This document shows, one piece after another, positions 33,258 to 45,689 of a stretch of DNA of 64,000 nt. Position 1 is the stretch's first letter. Each line of letters begins with the position of its first letter. A program made the translations under genes and the position numbers. The stretch is taken from the NCBI GenBank assembly GCA_037957365.1, contig JARHVA010000667.1, positions 746,501 to 810,500 on the forward strand. Reading direction: 5' to 3'. Under the pieces are notes generated by a model that was not told the DNA's origin, made no database searches, and saw nothing but the letters and a program-made list of their open reading frames with translations. This stretch comes from Torreya grandis (Eukaryota > Streptophyta > Pinopsida > Cupressales > Taxaceae).

Positions 33258-34722
33258 ATGACCATGATTCCCCAAAGAGATTTTGTAGGCTTTAGTGGCC
33301 AAAGTCTTTTGAATCTATCACAATACGATCCTATGCCAATAGCAGCTCTCAAAAGCATCCCATATTTTATAGGAGACCAAGCCACAACCCCTGCTAAACA
33401 CATCAATGACATAGTTAATTTTTGCAATATCCATAAAGTCATTGTAGAAAAGATAGCTATTAGACTATTAGTTGTATCCCTTAAGGGAAAAGCTTTAGAT
33501 TGGTATAGAGGCTTAACTCCTAATTTTATTCAATCATGAAATCAATTAGGAGAGGCCTTATGTAAAATATTTGCAGATAAGAGTGACCATTTTTCACTAG
33601 AAGAACAACTTACTACAATCAAGAGAGCCCCCCATGAATTCATGCAAGACTTCAACACAAGACTTCAAAAATCTTGGGATAGAATTCTAGCCTTTGTGAG
33701 ACCATCCCCTAACTTTATGTTCTTATACTACTTAAAGGATATAAATAGTGATATAGTTGTAATGGTCCAATCCATGAGAGGGTACATATTGCCACAAGTT
33801 TATGAGGTGGGTATTAAAGCAAAAAAATTCCTAGTTCAAGTCGGCAAGCTTGCTCTTAGACCCCCAATGCCTCTTTTCCTTGATATCAAACCACCCCCTA
33901 TGGTTATTCCCCCACTTGATGTTATTCTTTGAACTCCAATAATTACTTATATACCTTCACCTAAGAAGGAAAAGGCCTCCACTAGCGGATCAAGTGATTC
34001 TCAAGAGCAGAAAAGCTACCTAAAACTTAAGAGCATACTCCAATCCTTAGGAAATGATGTAGTAAATGTTGTAGCAAGCTCAGTTTAATAAACCTTATCA
34101 GGCTCCAAATCAACCTAAACAGTAGTCTTATCAATAAAATAGGCCACCCTTCAAGGGAAATTTCTAAAACTAGAACTGTGAGCAAGGGCAAGGACAACCT
34201 AACTACAATAAGTAGGGCAGCTATAACCCAAATGTCATAGGCTCTTCCAACTCCTTCGTTCCTATTCAAAACAATATGGCTCAAGAAAATGAAGGGACCA
34301 TACTTTGGGATCAATATTTTGGACAATCCATTGTCCCAACTAATGGTTTTAACTAGGCTTTCAATGACCAATGATAACAAGTTGTTGCTTGTGGATACAA
34401 TCAAACCTTTATGGCTCAAAACATAGAGATCCCTATGATGACAAAATCAAGATATTTTCTACAAGACCAAGGATCTGATTAGGTATTAAACCAACCAAAT
34501 GTTATAATGGTCATTAGTGAGCAAGAAGAGTGCTATGCACTCGATCAACACGCTAGTTCTAACCAAGCATGCATTCCAGTGGCAGCTAATATAAGATTCA
34601 AAAGAAGGAATATGGATGGTAATCAAGAGGCAATCAAAGAACCTGCTATCATTACTCCTTCATTGTCTAAGCCTAATGAGCCTTTTATCACTCCAAAGGT
34701 CTTGGCACCTCCTAAAAATTAG
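33258..34722 (+). pseudogene. gag of element B
   Basis: The first methionine in frame is at 33258 (MTMIPQRDFVGFSG). The family pattern includes YFIGDQATTPAKHINDIVNF, LVVSLKGKALDWYRGL and EFMQDFNTRLQK, matching plant gypsy gag. A TGA at 33538 and later frame changes break it. Beyond 33930 the sequence is Gln/Asn-rich (GQGQPNYN-like stretches in changing frames), as expected of the C-terminal linker. No clear CCHC knuckle was found. Gag would form the virus-like particle in the cytoplasm. Confidence 0.75.
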
Positions 34723-34929
34723 ATTTAAGAGAAAGGTTTTGATCCACAAAAATTGCAAATTCAACAAACAATAGTAGTGGCTCCCAAAGCTCAGGCAAAG
34801 GTTGGTGGTCCACTAAACAACATTGTTGAACAAAGAAAAAAGTCCAATGTAAGTGTGCCAATGTGGGACATGCTTTCTATGCCCAGTCAAGGGGATATCC
34901 TTCAAGAAGGTTTATCCAAGATAGGTGTT

Positions 34930-35550
34930 ACAACAACTACAAGTAAATAACCAAGCCAAGAAACTGAGGTCCTCACCAATGCAACCCAAGGTCCTATAGG
35001 AGAAGGATCAAGTAAGGAGGTCAAACCTCCTCCATTATATATTTCATTAATCATTGGTGATTCATTGATGCAAAATTGATTGGTAGATATTGGAGCTAGT
35101 TATTTAGTAATGCTAAAGTCTATAGTTGATCAACTAAACCTCAAATATGAGCCATATACTAAGGAAGTTCTACAGCTTGACTGTTCTTCCATAAAACCAT
35201 CTGGTATTATCAAAGGTCTCAGATTGACCCTACAGGCTTGTCTTAGTGTTTTAGTGGCTTAAGATGTGTTGATCTTTGATGTAATTCCTCACTTTACATT
35301 ATGCCTATCTAGAGAATTCATAACAAAAATTGGGGGTTATCTAGAACCAGATTGGTCCTACATGACATTCAAAACAAGGTATGGGACTAAGGTTTCAATC
35401 AAAGTTGATCCCATGGCACAATTTCACATTGAACCCCATCATCCAGATAGCATAAACCTCAATTTTACTTTCATGAGGATGAATTTAAAAATTGATCAAG
35501 AACTAAATACTTATCTTGAGGAGACTCCAGATTTGTTCTTAAATTAGCTA
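34930..35550 (+). pseudogene. Aspartic protease of element B
   Basis: LVDIGASYLVML near 35080-35110 is the retropepsin active-site motif (D-x-G-A). It is preceded by LYISLIIGDSLMQN with a TGA just before LVDIGA. A second part (35266-35547) holds DVIPHFTLCLSREFI and MAQFHIEPHHPDS. A TAA at 35262 separates the two frames. The enzyme cleaves the gag-pol polyprotein. The stop upstream of the active site makes this copy inactive. Confidence 0.7.
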
Positions 35551-35555
35551 TGGGG

Positions 35556-36015
35556 GGATAATTAATTTTTCAACCCTTTACAAGGTGTTGAAGAAAGAGA
35601 CATGGGTTTATATTTGCTACATGAAGAAAATCAACTCATGCCTTCCCTCATTGGACCTAAAGAAGACCTCAATGGTATGCATAAGTTGTTCTTTGATGGT
35701 TTAAGGAGCAAAAATGGAGTAGGTGCAGGGGTAATGCTGGTTTTCCCTTTAGATGAGAAGTATTTCTCTTCTTATAGGTTCTCTTTCAGTTGTTCCTCTA
35801 ATGTAGTAGAATATGAAGGCCTAATCCATGGCCTCCGATGGGCTAATAAGAGAGGAATCAGAAGATTGAAAGCATATGGAGACAGTGAGCTTATAGTGAA
35901 ACAAGTTAGGGACCTGAACATTACAAAGAATCCTTTGATGAGGTCCTACAAAAATAGAGTATGGGACCTAATTGAATATTTTAAACCCTTTAGCATTCAA
36001 GCAATGCCAAGTAAC
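35556..36015 (+). pseudogene. Archaeal-type RNase H of element B, 5' part before insertion D
   Basis: Contains LFFDGLRSKNGVGAGVML (first Asp), VEYEGLIHGLRWA (Glu) and AYGDSELIVKQVRD (Asp). It is cut after FSIQAMPSN by the D insertion. The last ~18 codons resume at 48649. This domain is upstream of RT as in element A. The frame from 35602 to the insertion has no stop. Confidence 0.85.
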
Positions 36016-37557
36016 TGATGAGTGTCATTTAACTCCTCATTTAATAAATGTTCAATTGATGTCTTATCAACCAAGGCTGGTGTCCAAAGCTGTTTGCAAT
36101 AAGGTGTAGGATGGTAGATCTAGAAGTCTGCTTGTGGGGGTGTTTGATGGTCCTATTCTAACTTTGACTAAAGAAAGAAATGTGTCTTAAACTACTTGAT
36201 TCACTCTTTTTCTAAAAATGAAAAGATGTAACTATTTAATCAAATGAATCCACTCTTTTGATTGAAAGTAAAATCACACTCCTATTTACGCTTGCGTGGA
36301 AATGGAGATGTTTAACTTAAAAAGGAAATTTTGTTCACACATTTGTTGTAAAAGAAAACACACTTTGCTTAAAAAGGAAATGACTTTGGAATAAGGAAAT
36401 GCCTTTTTAACTGTGAATTTGTTTTGATGTTTTATGAATGAATGCAAACATTACCAAGATTCTAATTAGTTATAACAAAGAGTTAATATAACATAACATA
36501 AGTATCGTACATAATTCTTGGTTCCAAGGAGAGTGGGACCTTACTCCTCTCAGACTTAGAAACAAAGATTAATCAATGATGGAAATTGAAGTGATAATTC
36601 ATAAAACTAAAATGATTACAATCTATCTAAAACCTATAATATGCTTGTACCTATCTTTCATCGATCATCCTTTTAATAACAAAAGTCTCACATTTTATGC
36701 TAATACAATCAACTCAAAATAGAATGCAAAGAGATAGGATTCCTTCGTCAATCCACTCATCCAAAGATAGGAGATGGGATTTCCAAGAGATCCAATTATG
36801 TCAATGAAATAGATATACTATCTTATAATAGTCCTAAGATCCAAATATATACAACTTTATCAAAAGCAAATCCTACAAAACAGAAGGCAAGTATTTTCCT
36901 CATTTGACTCTAGCTGGAATGATTCTCTTTCATCTTATCTAGTCACCAACTTCCTCATTTTTAGCTTTATCTTTACAAAATCCATGGAATTGACCCTATA
37001 AAGTTGGCAAGAATAATCCTACAGAGTCCATAAAAACAAGCCTGCTGAGTTTGTAGAGATAAAACTGTGGAGTCCATAGAAACAAGCCTGTGGAGTCCGT
37101 AGAAACAAGCCTGTGGAGTCTGTAGAAACAATCCTGCACCATCCTTTGAACTAATGTCGTTCATGATGATTTATTACTATTTTGTGTTGGTCCTCCCATG
37201 TACTCATATGAATACACGTGTCTCAAAAGCATGAAAAAATGGACCTACAGAGTCCATAGATTCATTATGTGTGAGTTTGTAGTTCTACTGGATGGAGATC
37301 AAAATTGAACTTTCACTATACATCATATGTGTCTTCTTCCTAAGCATTCTTCACAACAAAAATCATTAAAACATGCTATGTATTAGACATTAATGACAAA
37401 GTAAATGTTTAATCTTTGATTCAATATAAACAAGACAAGTATCTACTTTCAATGTAATAGTCATCTAATAATCTATGATTTGCATTAGATAATATCCTTA
37501 GAGAGATGAATTGAGGGAAATAACATGTCAATAATGAGCTATATTCTAAGCTCATCA
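36016..37557 (-). mobile_element. 3' LTR of element D (complete, 1542 bp)
   Basis: In plus orientation it runs TGATGAGTGTC ... AAGCTCATCA, with short inverted ends (TGATGAG/CTCATCA). The outer end touches the GTAAC duplication and the inner end touches the purine tract at 37558-37567. It aligns with 47186-48647 along its length except for 100 bp at the inner end (37458-37557). Confidence 0.9.
37020..37136. repeat. 23-bp tandem repeat in D 3' LTR
   Basis: Five units of the type TGGAGTCCGTAGAAACAAGC. The 5' LTR carries about six units at 48190-48328. The GGAGTCCGTAG core recurs in the D coding region (44247-44366) and at 63696-63760. Confidence 0.9.
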
Positions 37558-37567
37558 TCTCCCTCAG
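37558..37567 (-). promoter_or_regulatory. Polypurine tract of element D
   Basis: On the minus strand CTGAGGGAGA directly precedes the TGATGAG start of the 3' LTR. This is the expected primer site for plus-strand DNA synthesis and confirms the minus orientation and the LTR edge. Confidence 0.75.
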
Positions 37568-37569
37568 GT

Positions 37570-40177
37570 TTTACCTTTTGCAAGTCCCATTATAAGCATT
37601 CATTTGTGTTCATAGCTCTTACATCTGCTTCCCAAACTCTAACTCAAATCATAGTCATCAAATTCATCTATTATATGCTTATCTAAATTTCTTGTAAACC
37701 CATGATGTTCTTAAATCATTTGTTTCCATATATTGAATTGTTCCTCTGATTGTGGAGCCCAACTCTGCCATCTTGGAATATGTATGATCAATAAAGGGGG
37801 TCTATATCTCATGCCAATCCATTTCTTTTCTCGCCAGACTTTATTACCTCTATTAAGATTTCTAAAATTGAGGTAGCTCGCCTCATACTCCATCTTAAAT
37901 TATTTGGAGACATGGCCTCTCATCTTCTAAGAGGCACTGAAAGTTGGTCCCACCTTTTCACACTTGCAGTCACCACTGAATTAAAATTATGTCTTGAAAA
38001 CAAGTCAAAATAAACAACACAATCATATAAATCTTGTAAATAATGAGTTTTAACTTCATCACTTAAACAAACATAGTTAAAATTCTTTCTGATCAATCTA
38101 GGAATAGAAAAGGCTGGTCTGATACATAATCCTATAGTCTTAGCATGATTTGTATACTCCTCAAATCTAATTTTTCATGCTAATTGATTTTTGAATATAT
38201 AATGCAATGCCTTCAGTTGAACTTCTCTTACATTAAGGTTTATCCAGAACTTATTGTGCTCATGGTCTCCTATGATCAAATCATGTAAATAAAACTCACA
38301 AAGTGAATCCTGTGGATCAGGTTCAGTACTATAGAAAATTTTCAAAAATGTTGTTGGCTATAAAATCTTGTAAGGAAGATGACAAGAGATCCTCAGAAGC
38401 TACCATTTGTAAAATAGTTTAAATAAACCAAACTATATGCAAGAGAAAGATTCCTACATGCCAAAAGAGATTCCCCTAATTTGCATGCATCTTGCAAATT
38501 TTCTTCTAAATCTTGGACCTTAGCTTCTAATTTTTTCTTTTCATTTTCCAATATTTTGTTTGAAGAAGTTAAAACTTTGTTTTTCTATTTGAGTATAGAA
38601 TATTTTTCTTCAATTTGATTTAGCATTTGCAAGGTAAGAATACCTAGACAACTTATTTGATAACTTTGGTCAACAAATACCTTAGGAGGAAAAGGTGCAA
38701 CATTAGAAGGTGCTTTGGGAAAGTTTACCAAACTCTGCAATCTCCTATTATTATTATTCAGATGTTCTACATATATCTAGAGGTCTATTTGTTCACTTTC
38801 ATTTTTCTTTATTATTTCCTCTAATCTGTGAACTTGTGCTTCATGATTGGTAGATGTTGTGTCCAATTTTTGCACCAATGAGATGATTCTTATTTTGTAA
38901 TTGACTGGTCAAGTCAGCAATGTCATTTGTTTGTTGTTGCTCTAGATATTGAGCTTGAGAAAGCTTCAAGATTAACCACATAACAAGATCATTTAGATTA
39001 GATGACTCTCCTTTCTCATTTGTGCATACAATTTTTCCTTTATTCATTGCAATTTCAACTGAAACTTGTGGTTGTCCTACCATACTTGATTTCTCTGTCA
39101 TGATTGGCTCCTCTATTATGATTGGAGAGTTCCTTTCGAAAGGAGTTTCTTCAACATCTATAATTTCAAGGATACTTTGATGTATGGGGGAATGAGATAA
39201 CTTTTTAAGACTAACCAGAATGTCTGTAGCCTCTTGTTGATCTTCGTCTATTAGAATTAGCCTTCTCCTTCTTTTGGTCACTCTCTGAGCTACACTCAGT
39301 TGTCTTTCCTTTTCAATCATCAAACCCTCAATCTTCTCAAGTTCTGTAGCAACATTTCATTTCAATTTTCTTCTTTCTGACATCTTAAAGAAGAAGAAGG
39401 GATTTCTTTTGAGACTACAGTCTGTGATTTCTTCTTTGGAGTTGTTTCCTCAATTGATACAATAGATGGAGATGAATGTTCCTATGATGAATTTGAGGTT
39501 TTTTGTAAAGGTAGATTTAGAATTTTTTGTGTTACATTGTTCTTAAATTCCTTCCAGACCTCTTATCCTTGCTGAAGGAAGTGATGTTGGATAATTAGGT
39601 GAATAAGGCCATGGTGCCTAAGAGCAGCATTACGAGTTATAGTCATAATTTGAAGGGTACCATATAAGAAGGATGGGAGGTTAATCTTGTAATGAGGGTT
39701 TTGCCTCCCATACTTAAGGTGTATTAATATTTTCATGGCGTCTCCTCCTAAAAGAGTGTTTTTCCCCTCACAAATGATATATTTGAGTACCCACTTGGCT
39801 ATAGATTTCCAAGGTTCAAGAAGTGAATTTCTATGAATCCCTTTTGATTTTCTCTTAGAACCTATTAGACATGAAGTCCTAGTTTTCTCATTACCATTAA
39901 ATTGAATAATTAAATAACTAAATATAATTTTGCCTGTCACTCTCATTCCCTCTTCTGGAACTTGTATAATTTGACTTATAATTTGAGTTGAAACAGGAAT
40001 AACAATGCCTTTAACAACTGAAAACTTAGGGGTGAGATTAGTGATGAATTCTCTTACCATTGTTTCATGAAAACCTTAGAACTTTTCAATGAAAGGCAGC
40101 TGGTGATTTTCTCTAAACACTATCATAGAAGCTTTGTCTTTGTAAAGCTTTGTTACATTCTTCAACTTTGATCTCAT
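37570..40177 (-). pseudogene. Long accessory 3' ORF of element D (function unknown)
   Basis: A coding region broken by scattered stops runs from an ATG at 40177 almost to the polypurine tract. The N-terminal part (40177-39563) contains FRENHQLPFIEKF, then MVREFITNLTPKFSVVKG and IIQVPEEGMRVTGKI. This pattern recalls the uncharacterised plant transposon-type domain found in some Athila-lineage 3' ORFs. The middle (39323-38841) has a basic KRRRR cluster and acidic and Gln-rich helices (LSQAQYLEQQQ), followed by a coiled-coil-like Lys/Glu/Leu stretch near 38460-38600. A last open part is at 37893-37711 (MEYEASYLNFRNL). Env-like ORFs occupy this position in Athila elements, but I see no convincing membrane anchor. 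Function is unknown. Confidence 0.55.
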
Positions 40178-40367
40178 TTTTTTCCCATTTCTACTCAGAT
40201 TTATAGACAACTCTATTTCTTTAACTCAGATTAGGGTTTAAACTAGTTTTTATTGAAATCTATAGGCAACAATCACTGAGGATCTATAAAAATGAAATAT
40301 TTTGTATGAAACTCCATAGCTTCATAAGTCTATAGTTTGACTTGATTACTTTATATAGTTCAACACC

Positions 40368-40631
40368 TCACATTTCTACAGAGTGTGCAAGCCATTTTGT
40401 CAAATTATTATAAATTGGATGAAATGATGATGTGGCACTATGATGGTGATAGTTATTTATCATTTCATTTAGAACCCCTTTTTGATGTCCCATCATTATA
40501 ATTATTGATGACATAATTGATTGTACCAAAGCTGCATAGGTCATCATGACGTAGACATACACCTTTGCCATCTTGTTTGCATTCTCATCCATTATGGTAG
40601 GTGTCATGTCATTCTGCTTTGGAAGGCTCAA
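40368..40631 (-). pseudogene. Short hydrophobic ORF upstream of the D accessory ORF
   Basis: An 87-codon frame has a central hydrophobic stretch (VYVYVMMTYAALVQSIMSSI) that could be a membrane segment, and a His-rich end. It lies between integrase and the accessory ORF. It may be an upstream exon or an unrelated chance frame. Confidence 0.25.
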
Positions 40632-41002
40632 GTTTGGGTCATCTCCATAGAATAAATCTTAATTAAATCAAAGATAATTAGCTAACTAACTTTTGACCTT
40701 AGATTTACCTTTTGCTCACCATTTGTCCTGTACAAATAAGTTTCCATGGATTAGTCGACAGGTGTTAAAAGAACAACTTTTATTGCATGGAAAAGATTAA
40801 TCATAGTGACATGATGAGATTCTCTTTTTTTCTCTTGTATATTTTGGTTTTGCCCTTTGACCAGTCATTACTGGTTTTCTAGTCAAAGCCTTTTTTGCAA
40901 TGCATAGCCAGCCAACAAGCTAGTTTTCTGGGCATGCATTATCAATAGTGTCCCTAACAAGATTTTCACTATTGATTTTTTTATTTTTTATTTTTTATTT
41001 AT

Positions 41003-41003
<1 letters not shown>

Positions 41004-41036
<33 letters not shown>

Positions 41037-41048
41037 ATATATATATAT
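41004..41048. repeat. (ATGT)n/(TA)n microsatellite in element D
   Basis: Six ATGT units are flanked by TA runs, in the non-coding stretch between integrase and the accessory ORF. Confidence 0.95.
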
Positions 41049-41169
41049 GCATGATCATCAAGGATCAGGTTCTCTAAAATAAGTAGAGTCCTCCAGAACA
41101 GCTACTTGATTTGAAGCAATTTCCCTAGAAGAAGCAAAGTCTTTCAGAAAGGCTACTTGATATTTTACC

Positions 41170-42400
41170 TTTTAAACAAATTCTTCTTTATTGAGAGGTT
41201 TCTGATAAAGCTTCAACATATGTCTATTGACTAATAGAGCTCTTATGTTGTCATCAATAGGTATTAGTTCAATAGAACCATTTTTAAAGACCTCTTCAAT
41301 CTGATAAGGTCCCAACCACCTCGTTTGTAGTTTTTCTTTAAACTATTGAAATTTGGAATCAAATAACAGTGCCCAATCTCCTTTCTGAATCTTTTGTTGC
41401 TTGATCTTTGAATCATGCTAAAATTTTCTTTGCTATTGTACCAATTCAATTCTTTGTAGTGCTTCCATCCTCATCTCATCAAGTTGATTAAGCTATAAGA
41501 ATCTTTTTTTCTTTATTACTTCTAATTCAAGCCCTACTTCTACAGCTATTTTCAAAGTTTGTAATTCAAATTCAACAGAGAATAAGGGCTTCTTACCATA
41601 AACCAATTCATAAGGTGAAAATCTAGTTGTTATTTTCCAGGTAGTATTATAGGCCCAAACAACTTCTGGTACCTTATTTGCCCAATCCTTTCTGCTGGAA
41701 TTAACAACCTTGATTAAAATGGTTTTCAATTCTCTGTTGGTGACTTCAACTTGACCATTAGCCTATGGATGGTATTAATATGTTTTTATATGTTGAATTT
41801 GATATACTTGCATGAAGTGATTTATCATGTTTGACATGAACTATGATCTTTGATCTGAGACTATCTCCCTTAGAGCACCAAATCTTTGCATGATTTTGAA
41901 ATATAATAAATCAGCTACCATCTCTTCTCTTGCATGAGTTAATACTTCCACTTCCAGCCATGTGGTCACATAGTCTGTACATACTAGGAGATATTCTTTT
42001 CTTCTAGAAGGATGATCCACAAGACCTATAAAATATATTCTCTATTTCTCAAATGGTTCTAAAACCAATTGAGGATGAGGGTGCAAAGGCATCTCTATTG
42101 AAAGAGTAGGCTGTCTAATTCTCTAACAAGCATCACATTGTCTGACATATCTTTTTACTTACTGATGAAGGTGAGGCCAATATGGTCTTGCTCCTAGGAT
42201 TTTGTGTATGGTTCTTTGAGCTAAGTAATGAACTCCTCTAGGTTCATCATGATAAGCTCTAATGATATCATAAGCTTCAACATTTGTCACACACCTGTGA
42301 AACACATGGTCAGGTCTTAGTTTGAATAGCATTTCATTAATCCATTTAAAAGAAGAACTTTCTTTGATTAAACATTTCTTTTCTTTTTGTGAAAATTGTA
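41170..42400 (-). pseudogene. Integrase of element D
   Basis: The zinc finger is visible as HDEPRGVHY (His pair) and CDAC after a short frame break. In the core the first catalytic Asp position reads IYFIG instead of IDFIG, so that residue is lost. The second Asp is kept in IVSDQRS, and the Glu in ANGQVEVTNREL. WAYNTTWKITTRFSPYELVYGKKP (41729-41493) and a C-terminal RWLGPYQIEEVFKNG give the GPY/F module of gypsy integrases. Stops (TAA/TAG) fall at expected Trp and Gln codons. Confidence 0.88.
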
Positions 42401-42499
42401 GAGAAAACTTCTCTGTGGCAAGGTAATTGGCTATATTAACAAACCATAGAGATTTTGATGAAATAACAAATAGTTGTTCATCTAAAAAGTCATCTTCCA

Positions 42500-42990
42500 C
42501 TAGTTCTTCCTCACCTGTAGTGTTCATTCTTGATAAGAAATCAGCAACCACATTAGACTTCCCTAGTTTATCTCTAATAGTAACATCAAATTCTTGTAAG
42601 ATCAACAATCGTCTAATAATCCTACCTTCCACAATTGGTTTGTTGGTAAGATATCTAATAGTTGAATGGTCTATATAGACAAATACTTTGTAACTTGTTA
42701 TGCAGTGTTTGAATTTGTTAATTGCATAGACTATAGCTAGAAATTCCCTTTCAGTTATGGTGTAGTTTCTTTCAGTAAGTGTCATGTTTTTGTTAATATA
42801 ATATATAGCCTACATGTTATCATTTTCATCCTTTTGTCCAAGGACTGCTCCTATTGTTGTATTGGAAGCATCTGTGTATATATGGAATGGTTGAGTCCAA
42901 TCTGGTCCTCTCAATATTGGAGCAGTAATGAGTTTAGTTTTGATGGTCTCAAAGTTCTGTTGGCAACTATCACTCCATTCGAATATACTG
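42500..42990 (-). pseudogene. RNase H of element D
   Basis: IYTDASNTTIGAVLGQ (about 42880-42840) has the catalytic TDAS. ERNYTITEREFLAIVYAI carries the Glu, YIDHSTIRYL the Asp and VVADFLSRM the final Asp. The active-site set is complete, in contrast to the gypsy RNase H of A and B. One stop lies near 42812 between the two halves. Confidence 0.9.
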
Positions 42991-43239
42991 TCTTTTGTAA
43001 GCAAGGCAAATATAGGGGCAGCTATTTGACTAAAATTATCTATGAAGCATTTGTAGTAACCAGCATATCCCAAAAACTTCTTAATTTCAGTTTGTGTTTG
43101 TGGGATGAGTAAGTTGGAGATTATTTCAACCTTCTTTGGATCTACTTGAATGTCTTTTGCAAAAATATGGTGTCTCAACACTGTTCCTTCATCCATCATC
43201 AATAAACATTTCTCATGTCTCAAAGATAATTGATGTTCT

Positions 43240-43952
43240 TCACATCTAATTTATACTCTTTCCAAGTTGGTAAGAGCCTCTTCATAAGTTTTACCATGAA
43301 CAGTGAAATCATCCATATATATTTCAACATAATTATTTGTAAGGTCAGAGAATATTGCTAGAATTGCTCTTTAGAAGGTTGTTGGAGCATTACAGAGTCC
43401 AAATGGAAGTACTCAATAAGCAAAAGCTCCTCAAGGGTAGGTAAATGTGGTTTTATCTTGATCTTTAGCTGCCACCGTTATTTGGTTATACCCACTAAAC
43501 CCATCTAGGAAAGAAAAATATCTTTTTCCTGCCAAGTTGTCAAGAACTTGATCAATGAAAGGTAGAGAAAAATAATCTCTTAGTGTTGCTTTGTTCAATT
43601 CTCTATAATCTACACATACCCTTAATTTTCTATTTTTCTTAGGCATAATTACTAGGGGTGAAACCCACTGGCTATCTGAGATGGGGTAAATAAACCCAAC
43701 TTCTAACAATTTTTGGATCTCTGTTTTGACTATCTCCTTTAATGTTGGGTTTATTCTCCTTTATGGTTGTCTGACCAGTTTGACATATTCTGTGTAAATG
43801 TGATGAGTGCATATGCTAGGATGAATTCCCGTCATGTTGTTATAATCCCAAGAAAAAGCCTTGGTATGTATTTCTAGTACTTCAAAGAGTTGATCTTCTT
43901 CTTCATTTGTTAACCAACTATTGATGTTCAAAATCTTTTCAGGTGATATCAT
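43240..43952 (-). pseudogene. Reverse transcriptase of element D
   Basis: N-terminal ILNINSWLTNEEEDQLFEVL and HTKAFSWDYNNMTGI lead into KKNRKLRVCVDYRELNKATL and FLDGFSGYNQI (43709-43431). The catalytic YMDD is at 43309-43320. Stops at about 43760 and 43430-43370 separate frames. Athila-like gypsy RT. Confidence 0.9.
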
Positions 43953-44246
43953 AATTGATTTTGTGCTTGGGTAGTTGGATTCTATTTACTTGAATTCACT
44001 AATCAATGAGTTCAAAGGACATGGATGAAGAATTAGCTTATGAAACATGGTTACATTATCAACAAACTCTTCTTCAAGAGGAATTAGTCTTACTAAAGAA
44101 CAATGAAATGCATCTAAGAAATGAGTTTGCTGTTGTTTTGCCAATTTATACATACTTTTCTGAATAAATCTATGATCATATGGTGAGAAAACAATAGAAG
44201 TAGAAGTGTAGGTTTCATAATATTCTCTCTGACCCAATAATCCTAA

Positions 44247-44366
44247 ATTGAGGTAGTTTGTAGTTTTTGGATTGACAGAGTCCATAGATTCCAAACTGGC
44301 AAAGTTCGTAGCTTTCAGATTGGTAAAGTCCATAGCTTTTGGACTGACAGAGTCCATAGATTTTGG
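44247..44366 (-). repeat. 24-bp in-frame coding repeat in D gag-pol linker
   Basis: Five 24-bp units (starts 44247, 44271, 44295, 44319, 44343) encode an 8-residue repeat of the type SMDSVNPK / AMDFTNLK on the minus strand, between protease and RT. The nucleotide core (GAGTCCATAG) is the same word that forms the 23-bp repeats of the D LTRs. Confidence 0.85.
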
Positions 44367-44489
44367 GTATATGTCTCCATTCAATTCTTCCAAGTATTTT
44401 TTAACTATGATCATAGCTAAGGAGGAAATTTTGTTTAATGTGTTGTCTGATTCGTCCATCCAAAGTCCTTGTATGTGATTTGTTGATGG

Positions 44490-45177
44490 TTTTGCAGGGG
44501 AATACAAAGAGATGCATTTGGATTTTAACCCATTAGAAATGGTCATGTCTCTTGACCTATAATCAATTAATGTTGCTACAGTAGCCAACCATGGTCTACC
44601 TAGGATTATGAGATATCCTAGATTCTTTGTTTTAAGTTGCAAGACCATGAAATCTACTGGATTCCCAAGACTCTAATAGTACTTCAACATTTTTCATAGT
44701 CCCTTTTGATTTAGTTACAAATTAGTCTATCATTTGAAGAATGGTAGTTGTGGGTTGCATTCTCATAAGAGATAATGTATGGAGAGTATCAGTTGTCATA
44801 ACATTAATTGTTGCTCCTAAATCTACCAAGATGTTAGGAAGTTCTTTACCTCTGATTGTGATTATGATCACTGAGCTTCCTGGATCTGCATATTTTAAAA
44901 CTAATAGTTTTCCTGCTAATAAATCAGCAACTTTTTTGTCAACATGAATAGTTCTTGGATATTTTACTTTCCTCTCAGGGGTCTTGATACAAAGGTTTTT
45001 GATGATCTGATTCAATTCAGGTATATCCCTAATAGCTTGTAGTAGGGGTACCTCAATATTGATCTTTTGTAACTCATGGACCAAGTTTGATTCTAGTTTA
45101 ATATCATTTTCTTTTAATCTTTTAGGAAAAGAAATTACTGGTCTAGTAGTGTTTTCTTTGTTTGCTTCAGGGCTCAT
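44490..45177 (-). pseudogene. Aspartic protease of element D
   Basis: ILVDLGATINVMTTDTL is the active-site motif (D-x-G-A). A second frame carries LGYLIILGRPWLATV and IDYRSRDMTISNG, typical of the retropepsin-like domain of Athila-branch elements. The frames are separated near 44720-44650 by stops. N-terminal KYPRTIHVDKKVADLLAG matches the conserved stretch preceding this protease. Confidence 0.85.
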
Positions 45178-45689
45178 TTTGATTTTGACTTCTCTAGTGT
45201 TTAATTGAGATGATTATATTTTTTCTTTTTCATCAGGTATCTCAGAAATGAGAACCAAAGATTTTTATATAGTTTTCCCTAATCTTAAATGTATGTCCAA
45301 ACAATCAATAGCTCCAACATTCATTGTCTCTTCTTGTTCATTAACATAAATAGGTGCTGGTTGTTTATTTTTTAGATTTGCTATTGGTTGTGTAGACATT
45401 GAGGGTTGATTGATTTGTCCTTGTTGTTGAATAACTGGGGGTAGCATTATAGTTTGATATTGAAGTGGTCTTGTTGGTTGGGTGAATTATTGATGTGAGT
45501 TCCACTATGGATTCCATTATTGATATTGTTGTGGCATCCATTGTTGTTGTGGTACCCATTGTTGATGTGGCTGTGGCACCATCCATGGGGGTGTTGGCAT
45601 CCAATCTTGACCTGCCCATGGATTTTGGATTGATGGAATTTGGGGTTGATTTCAAAAAGGTGAAGGAACTAAAACATTCCATGGTGCCA

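Noticed and set aside
38841..39323. Host nuclear protein gene suggested by the KRRRR cluster
   Set aside because: It lies inside element D in the same strand and reading direction, between integrase and the polypurine tract, so it is part of the element.
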